Source of the DNA: Negativicutes bacterium
GTDB lineage: Bacteria > Bacillota_C > Negativicutes > Sporomusales_B > JARLHX01
DNA length: 64,000 nt
Direction: 5' to 3'
Assembly (NCBI GenBank): GCA_031292035.1
Contig: JARLHX010000280.1
Coordinates: 89,985 to 153,984 of the forward strand
Part shown: positions 25,448 to 33,115 of the stretch, piece after piece
Position numbering within the stretch: the stretch's first letter is position 1
Layout: each line of letters opens with the position of its first letter
The notes under the pieces: generated by a model
What the model saw: only the letters and a program-made list of their open reading frames with translations
Databases searched by the model: none
What the model was told of the DNA's origin: nothing
Position numbers and translations under genes: made by a program

Positions 25448-25476
25448 AAAAAACCCCTGTAAGATTATTACAGGGG
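25448..25476 (-). terminator. intrinsic terminator after the alpha/beta hydrolase gene
   Basis: CCCCTGTAA/TTACAGGGG stem (25454-25462 with 25468-25476) and six T on the minus strand. Confidence 0.88.
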
Positions 25477-25536
25477 GCTACTACTGCTTTTTGATTTCAC
25501 CAGGCAACGTACTACACTCGGTTTACAGCGATCATG

Positions 25537-26511
25537 CTATTCCCCAGCCTTGAAAAAGCTGGCGACTTCTTGCTGGAATAGCAAATGACCCTTCTGAAGG
25601 TGCATCATGTGACCGGCATCAGGAATAATCACATACCGTTTGTTAGGGTTGGGAAGTTGTTGAAAGAAGGGCAGCAGTCCATCCACGTCTGCGACATCAT
25701 CATATTGCCCATGGATGATCATCATGGGTACAGGGATTAGCCGTGGATTCACCATCGGCAAGATGGTGACCATATCCAGTTGCGGCCCGGTGGCGGTTCG
25801 CGTCTCGACTTGGACGGCAGCTTTAGCATAGGCGTCTATGACATCGACATCATTGGCTGTGGTTGGAGTCATCGAATAAAAACGAGGTTTCCAAGCTGCT
25901 TCGGGAATAACGAGGTAGGGATTAGCCCGGAAAATCTCAACTCGCGGCCGCCTCTTGGCAATGTCTGGGCTATTCACATGCATCTGCGCATAGCTGACAT
26001 ATTTCATTACCTTATCCGGATGAGCCATTACATACATGCCGCCATATTGTGTGCCCCATGACCAAGCCAGAAGGTTGATTTTGGAGGTGTTGCGCATCTT
26101 CAGGATATACTCGACAGTGGCGTTTAGGTCTTCGCTCGCCTGCGCAGTCGTCATGAGTCCTTCGGGATGAGTCGACCGGCCGAAACCGCGAGTATCCAAC
26201 GCAAAAACGTCAAACCCTTGCTCTGCCAGAAAATCCATCAAGCTATATGACGGCTTGCCTGGCACCTGCAGGTCAAAGCTCTCCCTCCCTGCTGTCGCCG
26301 AACCGTGGGCTAAAACAACAACAGGCTTTCCGTAAGAACTACCTTGGCACTTTTCCCAGACGTAAATATTGATACCGCTATTTTGTACCCAATGCTCGGT
26401 ACCGACCAAATCACCGGTTGATGGAATAGCCCCTTCAGCGAAAACTACCGGACAAGCAACTACCAGAAATAGTAACAGGACCAAAAAACAACGACTTTTT
26501 AGCCTGGCCAT
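25537..26511 (-). CDS. exported alpha/beta hydrolase
   Basis: 324 residues with a signal peptide (about 1-25). Alpha/beta hydrolase landmarks: oxyanion HGS (LAHGSATAGRESF), nucleophile elbow AWSWG (Ser about residue 150), acid in GQYDD and catalytic His in DAGHMMH. The first Gly of the usual GxSxG is Ala here. The large insertion between the nucleophile and acid suggests a lid. Substrate unknown. AGGGG precedes the ATG. Next to another exported enzyme but with separate terminators. Confidence 0.85.
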   Translation of the reverse strand: MARLKSRCFLVLLLFLVVACPVVFAEGAIPSTGDLVGTEHWVQNSGINIYVWEKCQGSSYGKPVVVLAHGSATAGRESFDLQVPGKPSYSLMDFLAEQGFDVFALDTRGFGRSTHPEGLMTTAQASEDLNATVEYILKMRNTSKINLLAWSWGTQYGGMYVMAHPDKVMKYVSYAQMHVNSPDIAKRRPRVEIFRANPYLVIPEAAWKPRFYSMTPTTANDVDVIDAYAKAAVQVETRTATGPQLDMVTILPMVNPRLIPVPMMIIHGQYDDVADVDGLLPFFQQLPNPNKRYVIIPDAGHMMHLQKGHLLFQQEVASFFKAGE

Positions 26512-26610
26512 CAGGACCCCTCCCTTATGATTTTTATGAATATTCTGGTATTTCTATTAATGTTTTGGAAAACCTGCTTTCCCAAGATGCAAGAACTGCA
26601 TTTCCCCATG

Positions 26611-26647
26611 AAAAAGCTCCCCGGATGATATGTTTCATCCGGGGAGC
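26611..26647 (-). terminator. intrinsic terminator after the TIM-barrel gene
   Basis: 13-bp perfect stem (26616-26628 with 26635-26647) and five T on the minus strand. Confidence 0.92.
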
Positions 26648-26671
26648 CACTAGCTTATTTCACAATAAAAT

Positions 26672-27622
26672 TTAGAAGTTTTTGAGCAAATAGTCAACGC
26701 TCTTTTCGTGATTGGCATACGCCTGCTCCAGATTGTCGGCGTTGGCAAGCTCAATGGCAACATAGACTTTTCCTAATTTCGAGAGGGATGCAAAATAGAC
26801 GTCAAAAGCCAGTTCATTGCCATTGAGGTATTGAGCCGGCTTATGATTGATCGAAGTTTTCAAGTGGGAGTAGCCCATCTTGGTAACGTTGGCTTCAAAG
26901 AATTTCCGGACATCGGTCGGGGAATTTTCCACCCGGGATGTACAGAAGAAATTGGCCATATCCAGTTGGAGTCCGACATTGGCGTTCATTCCGCTCGGTC
27001 CAAACAGGTCAGAGGTTCCGAAAGTATTCACGCCATCGCCTGACAAACCTTCGTTGGCATTTTCAACCAAGAGAGTCATGCCAAAGGTCTTGGCGGTATT
27101 TGCAGCCTGGTTCAGGTTCGAAACCAACTGAGTGAACTCTGCGGAAGTCCAAAATTGTTTTTTGAGATCATTATTCATTTCATTGCCATTGGCGCCAGTC
27201 CTGACGTATTTCGGCCCGTCAAAAACCATCGCATTGGCTAACCCACGCGAAAACGCTTCAAAGTAATTGTCGTCAAGTCCGCCTACCCCCATCGCATAGA
27301 CGACTTCAAGATTCTTTTGCTTTGCATAGGCGGCGAGTTCTTTGCAGTCACTCAGAGAGAGTTTTGCAGCAGGATCACGGATCTCGATGAAAGCAAATCC
27401 TTTTTGGCTGGCATAATCCATAATTATTTTCAGATTGGGGACGGTAGGAGGAAGCCATTTGGAGAAATTCTGGCTGGTAAAGCCAATTTTCAAGTTGGGG
27501 TATTTGCTCATAACAATCGGTTTCTCTGCGGCGTAAACACTGGCACCTGAAAGAAGAACGATCATAAACACAGCGGCTACCAGAAGGGCACAGGACCTTT
27601 TGAAAAATTGATTGATGACCAT
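26672..27622 (-). CDS. exported xylose isomerase-like TIM barrel protein
   Basis: 316 residues. Signal peptide about residues 1-31 (ending SVYAA). The rest is an AP-endonuclease-2/xylose-isomerase-like barrel: FAFIEIRDP, VVYAMGVGG, LLVENANEG and LQLDMANFF supply the acidic metal-ligand positions of sugar epimerases. Export of this fold is unusual, since most relatives are cytosolic. GGGAGG lies seven bases before the ATG. Substrate unknown. Confidence 0.75.
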   Translation of the reverse strand: MVINQFFKRSCALLVAAVFMIVLLSGASVYAAEKPIVMSKYPNLKIGFTSQNFSKWLPPTVPNLKIIMDYASQKGFAFIEIRDPAAKLSLSDCKELAAYAKQKNLEVVYAMGVGGLDDNYFEAFSRGLANAMVFDGPKYVRTGANGNEMNNDLKKQFWTSAEFTQLVSNLNQAANTAKTFGMTLLVENANEGLSGDGVNTFGTSDLFGPSGMNANVGLQLDMANFFCTSRVENSPTDVRKFFEANVTKMGYSHLKTSINHKPAQYLNGNELAFDVYFASLSKLGKVYVAIELANADNLEQAYANHEKSVDYLLKNF

Positions 27623-27840
27623 GATTTACCTCCCTATGTTTTTATAAGAGCATATCTGCCTAACTCCATTATATGTCTTCAATTTAGGTCTTACAATCAC
27701 TGCATTAAAGCCCTAACTCAGGGCATTATCCTCTTGAAGCGGCATAAGTAAAGGGTTTGAGGCCCATAAGGAGATGTTCCACAGAGTGGAAAGTTTTTAG
27801 AATATCCTGAAAATATGGAATTTTTCCGTGAAAAATCAAT

Positions 27841-28326
27841 TTAATAGGTATCCCGATGATTAAACTCGGCCGCTTCCACCCAGTCATTGACATGGTTCAG
27901 CATATCAATAATGGTATCAATCACTTCGACATGTTTCTCTTCCTCATGCCGAAGTTTTTCGCAAATCATTTTCGCCTCTTGCCCTACGGCATTTTCCTTT
28001 AGTTTTAGATATAGCTCCACACTCTCTTTTTCTTTTGCTAGCGCTGCCTGATATACATCAATTTGTTCTTTCTTTAGGGTGAGAATAGACTCTTTATTTT
28101 TGTTGCTGGCAAAAATACTTTGTATATTGTTTAAAGAAGGATCAGCCTCAATATAGTTCCAAATTTCTTTTTTAGCCGCCTGAATAATTTTGTAATGACG
28201 TTGCTCATCGTCTGCAAGACCTTCTAAAACCGGTTTTAACTCCGCATATTTTACTTTTGTGGCAAGATCTCGATAATATTTTTCACCCTCCAATTCCATT
28301 TTTAACGCAAACTCAAAAATATCCAT
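27841..28326 (-). CDS. ferritin-like diiron protein (rubrerythrin-related)
   Basis: 161 residues forming a four-helix bundle with two ExxH-type pairs: ELEGEKYY and DDEQRH in the first half, KEKESVELY and HEEEKH in the second. This is the diiron-binding layout of the erythrin/ferritin-like family. There is no rubredoxin domain. It may take part in oxygen or peroxide defence or iron handling in an anaerobe. GAGGAGG lies seven bases before the ATG at 28326. Stands alone, divergent from the MFS gene. Confidence 0.82.
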   Translation of the reverse strand: MDIFEFALKMELEGEKYYRDLATKVKYAELKPVLEGLADDEQRHYKIIQAAKKEIWNYIEADPSLNNIQSIFASNKNKESILTLKKEQIDVYQAALAKEKESVELYLKLKENAVGQEAKMICEKLRHEEEKHVEVIDTIIDMLNHVNDWVEAAEFNHRDTY

Positions 28327-28561
28327 GATCAAGCCTCCTCATTGATTCACTCTCTTCTATCGTTTTAAACACCGCTACCTTCTATTCCTGCATTTCTGCC
28401 ACATTATTCCGTTCCTTGTCACAGCACACGTAGAGTCCCTATTTAGCCAGTAATGAGAAAAATATTATACCAACATCTTACTTTTTTCTGGTAACAAGCT
28501 GAGGATGGTGGTAAAATGTAAAATCATACTCGTACTTTCGGATAGAATATGCAGGTGTTTT

Positions 28562-29767
28562 ATGGAAATTTGGAAGAAAAATCTTTGGGCATGCTGGTTT
28601 GGGGCGTTTATTGTATCGTCAGGAATGAGCCAAATGGCTCCGATGCTGCCACTTTATATCGATCACCTTGGTATCCATGATACTGCAAGTATTGCAAAAT
28701 GGTCGGGAATTGCCTTTGGCAGTACTTTTATCAGTTTGGCAATTTTTTCTCCTATATGGGGCGATTTTGCGGATAAATATGGGCGAAAATCGATGATTTT
28801 GCGGGCGAGCCTCGGCTTATCGATCATTGTGACCTGCATGGGTTTCGTACATGACGTATATCAATTGACAGGGCTGCGAATACTCCAGGGCGTTCTTTCC
28901 GGCTACCAATCGGCAGTGGTTACCTTAGTTGCCACGCAAACCCCACAGGAACGGTCCGGCTGGGCCTTAGGAGTCCTGTTCAGCGGGCAGGTCGGGGGAA
29001 CCTTGCTAGGACCTTTTATCGGCGGCTACCTGGCGGAAACCATCGGGTTTCGGGAGGATTTCATTATCGTCGGCATCCTGTGTTTCATTGCGTTTATCGC
29101 CTCGTTCTTCTTTATAAAAGAAGAAAAGATTACTGTAACTAAAAATACGATTAATTTTAGTGAACTTTGGCGCTGTATCCCCAATCGTACGATAACAATA
29201 AGCTTATTTTTTTCAACCTTCGTCATGCAACTGGCTCTTATGTCGGTACAGCCGATTATTACCGTCTATATTACCCAATTATCTTCAGACACGTCGCATA
29301 TTGCGCTGATATCAGGCGCTGTTTTCGCTGCTGCCGGACTTGCAAGCATTCTTTTTGCTCCCAAATTAGGAAAAATTGCCGATCGTGTCGGGCCGCAAAA
29401 GGTGTTGTTGGCAGCGTTGATTGTCGCGGGATTGATTTTCTTTCCCCAAGCATTTGTTACGAGCCCTTGGCAACTCGGGATGCTATATTTTTTATTGGGA
29501 ATCGCTACCGCCGGCCTGGTACCTTCTATTAATAACTTGCTCAAACGAAGTATCCCTGATTTGATTGCCGGCCGGACTTTTGGCTATAACCAGTCGGCAC
29601 AATTTATCGGCATGTTCATCGGCGCAGTGCTCGGCGGGCAAATCGCAGCTACAATCGGTATCCGCTACGTATTTTTCTTTAGCGGAACACTGTTGTTGGT
29701 AAATGCAATTTGGGTATATCATACGATATACAAGCAAATGAATGTTGATTGTCCAATGAAAAGCTAA
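28562..29767 (+). CDS. MFS efflux transporter (MdtG/DHA1-like)
   Basis: 401 residues, about 12 membrane segments. Motif A (GDFADKYGRKSM) lies between helices 2 and 3, and a second copy (GKIADRVGPQK) between helices 8 and 9. A motif-C-like Gly/Pro stretch (GGTLLGPFIGGYLAE) in helix 5 marks a drug-proton antiporter. Substrate cannot be told. AGGTG is four bases before the ATG at 28562; the longer frame starts 57 bases upstream without support. Confidence 0.88.
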   Translation: MEIWKKNLWACWFGAFIVSSGMSQMAPMLPLYIDHLGIHDTASIAKWSGIAFGSTFISLAIFSPIWGDFADKYGRKSMILRASLGLSIIVTCMGFVHDVYQLTGLRILQGVLSGYQSAVVTLVATQTPQERSGWALGVLFSGQVGGTLLGPFIGGYLAETIGFREDFIIVGILCFIAFIASFFFIKEEKITVTKNTINFSELWRCIPNRTITISLFFSTFVMQLALMSVQPIITVYITQLSSDTSHIALISGAVFAAAGLASILFAPKLGKIADRVGPQKVLLAALIVAGLIFFPQAFVTSPWQLGMLYFLLGIATAGLVPSINNLLKRSIPDLIAGRTFGYNQSAQFIGMFIGAVLGGQIAATIGIRYVFFFSGTLLLVNAIWVYHTIYKQMNVDCPMKS

Positions 29768-29811
29768 CTTTCAGAAACGGCAGTCGCTATTTGCCTATAT
29801 GGCCCAAAAGA

Positions 29812-29841
29812 GAAAACCGGGGAACTAATTCCCCGGTTTTC
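29812..29841. terminator. bidirectional terminator between MFS and L,D-transpeptidase genes
   Basis: 13-bp perfect stem (29812-29824 with 29829-29841) with A-rich and T-rich arms. Confidence 0.88.
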
Positions 29842-29871
29842 TGCGTGCGATGTCTTCTCTTATGCATTTGT

Positions 29872-30225
29872 TTACATGACACCACTGACTGTATCGACGA
29901 TCTTAACCGGAGTACCTATCTCTACAATCCGGGCTAATTCAGCGGCATCCTGGTTATACATCCGGATACACCCATGGGAAACGATGTGCCCAATAGAAGC
30001 AGGATCATTTGTTCCATGAATTCCATAGTGGGGTGCACTCAGTCCCATCCACACGACGCCGAATGGCCCCCCTGGCTTTGAGGTCTTACTGACTATCGTA
30101 AAGGTTCCAGTGGGCGTCGGTGTGAGCATTCTCCCGATACCAACAGCGTATTTTTTCCGGAGAAGGCCATTTTCATACAGTATCAATTGGCGAACCGCTA
30201 AATTGACGGTAATGGAGTGTGTCAT
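29872..30225 (-). CDS. L,D-transpeptidase (YkuD domain)
   Basis: 117 residues, a bare YkuD catalytic domain. The signature HG-x-SHGC is present: YGIHGTNDP then VSHGCIRM, with the catalytic Cys near residue 86. It would make 3-3 cross-links in peptidoglycan or act during sporulation. There is no signal peptide or LysM domain, so localisation is unclear; YkuD proteins of Bacillus spores are also cytosol-made. GAGGTG precedes the ATG. Confidence 0.9.
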   Translation of the reverse strand: MTHSITVNLAVRQLILYENGLLRKKYAVGIGRMLTPTPTGTFTIVSKTSKPGGPFGVVWMGLSAPHYGIHGTNDPASIGHIVSHGCIRMYNQDAAELARIVEIGTPVKIVDTVSGVM

Positions 30226-30340
30226 ACTTTCACCTCTACGTCATTTTATGATGATGAAAAGGAAAATGTATAATTATCTAATCCGCCCATTACCTGTCCC
30301 TTGTCCTTCTCGGCATACTCGACAGCCCGATACAGGCTGA

Positions 30341-30454
30341 TTAGTCCGTAAATCTTCCGAAGGCATAATCGCAACCCAGGCAAATTAAGACACCGTGGTA
30401 ATCAAAATACCGATTCCCACACCGTTCGCACATATCTGCAGGGGTCTTATCCAT
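30341..30454 (-). CDS. 37-residue zinc ribbon microprotein
   Basis: ATG frame of 37 codons with GGAGGTG in ideal position (six bases between GGAGGTG and ATG). It has two knuckles, CERC (residues 9-12) and CLGC (25-28), spaced as in a rubredoxin- or zinc-ribbon-like fold, with aromatic residues between. Not recognised as a named family. It lies upstream of the L,D-transpeptidase gene on the same strand, with 115 bases between. Confidence 0.6.
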   Translation of the reverse strand: MDKTPADMCERCGNRYFDYHGVLICLGCDYAFGRFTD

Positions 30455-30613
30455 CTCTCGCACCTCCTACAATAATGTATGCTATCGCTTTCAATCCTAC
30501 TACGGAGAACGCCCGTCAACCGAACAGCATTCGGCAGATGTCAGCTGGAAATATAAACTGCTCCAGAAAACTTGCACAACCTAAAAGGGATAGGGTACAT
30601 AAATAACCTGTAC

Positions 30614-30651
30614 CAGACTGTCGACCAAGTATTGTCGACGGTCTTATTTTT
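30614..30651 (+). terminator. orphan terminator upstream of the Cys-rich gene
   Basis: 11-bp stem (30614-30624 with 30633-30643, one G-T pair) followed by TTATTTTTT on the plus strand. No plus-strand gene precedes it closely, so it may act inside the leader of the Cys-rich gene 87 bases downstream, or end a small RNA. Confidence 0.6.
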
Positions 30652-30737
30652 TGCAGTATTTGAACACCATCGTACCATTTTAAATCTGACGCCATATTAT
30701 GTAATAGAAACTCCCTCAATAATCTGGAGGTGTCGAA

Positions 30738-30995
30738 ATGTATTACGGATACAATTATATGAACTGCCCCCCCAGCTCCCCTCCATGCTACAAGCCGATA
30801 AAATGCCTTAAATGCACCTGTTTTGTATGCCCTCACCGTATGACATGCAAAAAATGTGTAAAATGCTGGCATAAGCAGTATTTTAAGTGCGAGATCTGCG
30901 AAAAGATGGCAAGCTGCGAGCCGAGCTGTGAGTCCATGACAAGTTGTGAATCCATGTCTAGCTGCGAAACCATGAAGGGAAAATGGAACTACTAG
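30738..30995 (+). CDS. cysteine-rich protein with C-terminal SCES repeats
   Basis: 85 residues with 15 cysteines. A central region has paired Cys (CLKC, CFVC, CKKC, CEIC), and the tail consists of short repeats of the type SCEPSCESMTSCESM. The N-terminus is rich in Tyr, Asn and Pro. GGAGGTG is five bases before the ATG. This composition is typical of spore-coat or metal-binding proteins in spore formers. A sigma-E-like -10 (CATATTAT, around 30690) lies upstream. I do not recognise the family; the coat assignment is an inference. Confidence 0.65.
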   Translation: MYYGYNYMNCPPSSPPCYKPIKCLKCTCFVCPHRMTCKKCVKCWHKQYFKCEICEKMASCEPSCESMTSCESMSSCETMKGKWNY

Positions 30996-31018
30996 TTATC
31001 CGTTGACCGAAGGCAAAG

Positions 31019-31049
31019 AAAAGGACAGGCAAAAAAACCTGTCCTTTTT
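31019..31049 (+). terminator. intrinsic terminator after the Cys-rich gene
   Basis: 11-bp stem (31019-31029 with 31038-31048) ending in T5. Confidence 0.85.
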
Positions 31050-31190
31050 AGTTTGCAACAGTCGCCTCGTCCACTCCCTTTTCGTCCCGCGCTACCGAGA
31101 TTATTATTAAATTGTAGAAAGTTGTCTGCCTCAATGATAAGATTAAGAAAAACATCAAAATATAAACTACTTGCTTATGGAGGAATTCAG

Positions 31191-32879
31191 ATGCAATTGA
31201 TGCCATATCCAGTTATTGTACAAGCATTGGCAGACAATGATATTGCAAAAATACAAAAAGGTCGCAAGACCTGTCTTGCTATTTTAAAGCATAGCCCTGA
31301 TCATCTTATTTGTTTGCGTCTGATTGCTGAAATTGACTATCAAGCTGGTCGTTTTGAACAAGCAGAAAAGTGGTTGGGGCAAGCGTTGAAGCTTGAACCT
31401 GATTCTGAAGAATTGAACTTCAATTATGCGCTTACCCTTGTCAAACAGAAGAAATATGCCGAAGCCTTAGCTGTTTCACAACATAGAGTGCGGACAAATC
31501 CTCACCAGGCTGAGGCCTTTTTTCACCTGGGGATAATCTATGAGGAAGCCGGTCAACGCACTGATGCAATTGCGGCTTATCAAACCGCCCTCCAGTTGGC
31601 ACCTGATGATATCGAGTCATTACATCGGCTTGGCACGGCATTGATGACTGCTGACAAATTAGCAGAAGCTGAACAATGCTTTCGGCGCATAATAGCACTC
31701 GATCCAAATGACGCAGATGCGCTGAATTGTCTTGGAAACATCGCAAACTGTCAAGGCCAGTTTGACCATAGTATTGCCTTCTATAAACAGGCGTTAGCAC
31801 TTCGGCCAAACTATCCGATACCGCTTGGTAATTTGGCGACAGCCTTAGAATCGGCAGGCAAGTTAACCGAAGCAATTGCGGTATATCGTCAGTCTATTGC
31901 ATTAGATCCCGAATGTCTGAAGCCTCAGTTCAATCTGGCACTGTCTCTTTTAGCCAACGGCCAAATGGACGAAGGGTGGCGTGCATTCGAAAAGAGAACC
32001 GAACTGATTCAGCTTTTCGCCGACAGACAGGAAATAACAAAACCACTCTGGCGCGGTGAGGCTGGCAACGGTCAGACTGTATTAATAAGAGCCGAGCAGG
32101 GATATGGTGATACTATTCAGTTTTGCCGTTATATGCCATTGGTGGCGGCACGCGGATACCAGGTCATACTGGAGGTGCAGCCGCCATTAGTAAGACTTCT
32201 GACGTCGCTCTCGGGACCGCAGCAAGTTGTTGCTTACGGTGATCCTTTACCAGCTGTCGACTATTATTGCCCGCTGATGAGTCTGCCGTTTGTCTTTCAC
32301 ACACAGTTAGAAACAATACCCGACAAGATACCCTACCTCACTGTGCCTAAAGAGAGCAGGGATGAATGGCAGCAGCGTATGCCTGCCGCTGAACACACTC
32401 CGCTTAAAGTTGGTATCGCGTGGGCGGGAAAGCAACGTAACGCTTCACTGGAACTGGCAGTCACAGACCGCAGACGATCAATCGATCCTTCTTTATTTGC
32501 CCCCCTCCTGGCAGTTCCAGGTATACAGTTTTATAGTCTGCAAAAAATGGGGCCGGAAGCCCCTGCAGAATTTGCTTTCATTGACATGATGGCTGAATGT
32601 GATGATTTTTCTGATACCGCAGCATTAATCATGAATCTTGATCTTGTGATCAGTGTTGATACAGCAGTAGCTCATCTTGCTGGCGCTCTGGGTAAAAAAG
32701 TATGGCTATTAAACCGTTTTGACAGTTGCTGGCGTTGGCTGAGACTACGGGATGACAGTCCCTGGTATCCGACGCTACGCATATTCCGCCAGCCACAGCC
32801 CGGCGACTGGCATAGTGTCATCCTATCTGTGCAAAAGGAGCTGAAAAAATCAAGGGAAGAAGTTCTGCGTTATATGTAA
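31191..32879 (+). CDS. TPR protein fused to a GT9-like glycosyltransferase domain
   Basis: 562 residues. Residues about 35-250 hold six or seven tetratricopeptide repeats (for example AEAFFHLGIIYEEAGQRTDA and ADALNCLGNIANCQG). The C-terminal half resembles ADP-heptose-type (GT9/GT-B) transferases: VGIAWAGKQRN, VISVDTAVAHLAGALGKKVW and a final Trp-rich segment. It may modify proteins or envelope glycans. The ATG at 31191 follows GGAGGAATTCAG; the open frame starts 138 bases earlier without a ribosome site. No signal peptide. No neighbour hints at the acceptor. Confidence 0.8.
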   Translation: MQLMPYPVIVQALADNDIAKIQKGRKTCLAILKHSPDHLICLRLIAEIDYQAGRFEQAEKWLGQALKLEPDSEELNFNYALTLVKQKKYAEALAVSQHRVRTNPHQAEAFFHLGIIYEEAGQRTDAIAAYQTALQLAPDDIESLHRLGTALMTADKLAEAEQCFRRIIALDPNDADALNCLGNIANCQGQFDHSIAFYKQALALRPNYPIPLGNLATALESAGKLTEAIAVYRQSIALDPECLKPQFNLALSLLANGQMDEGWRAFEKRTELIQLFADRQEITKPLWRGEAGNGQTVLIRAEQGYGDTIQFCRYMPLVAARGYQVILEVQPPLVRLLTSLSGPQQVVAYGDPLPAVDYYCPLMSLPFVFHTQLETIPDKIPYLTVPKESRDEWQQRMPAAEHTPLKVGIAWAGKQRNASLELAVTDRRRSIDPSLFAPLLAVPGIQFYSLQKMGPEAPAEFAFIDMMAECDDFSDTAALIMNLDLVISVDTAVAHLAGALGKKVWLLNRFDSCWRWLRLRDDSPWYPTLRIFRQPQPGDWHSVILSVQKELKKSREEVLRYM

Positions 32880-32959
32880 ACATTGTTTCACTGGCTATAT
32901 GGAAAGAACTCTTTATAAAAATAGCTTTGTACAATAAGTTCCTTCGGCTAATAAAGTTA

Positions 32960-32998
32960 AACAGGTACTTGTCTATACCGACAAGTACCTGTTTTTTA
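32960..32998 (+). terminator. intrinsic terminator after the TPR gene
   Basis: 14-bp perfect stem (32960-32973 with 32980-32993) and T6. Confidence 0.92.
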
Positions 32999-33115
32999 CA
33001 CGCCCAAAACTCGTTCACATTGCTGCTCAATCACATTCGAATCCTGGCATCCGGCCAAAGAAAAGACCACCGTGCCTAAGACTTGAAAGGATACGACAGG
33101 TATAGACCAGTTGAG

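Noticed and set aside
27750..27840. Terminator-like hairpin near 27779-27800
   Set aside because: The stem TTCCAC/GTGGAA is only six pairs and its T run is on the strand with no upstream gene.
30226..30340. Open minus-strand frame ending just before the L,D-transpeptidase gene
   Set aside because: It overlaps the zinc ribbon microgene in another frame and has no start codon with a ribosome site.
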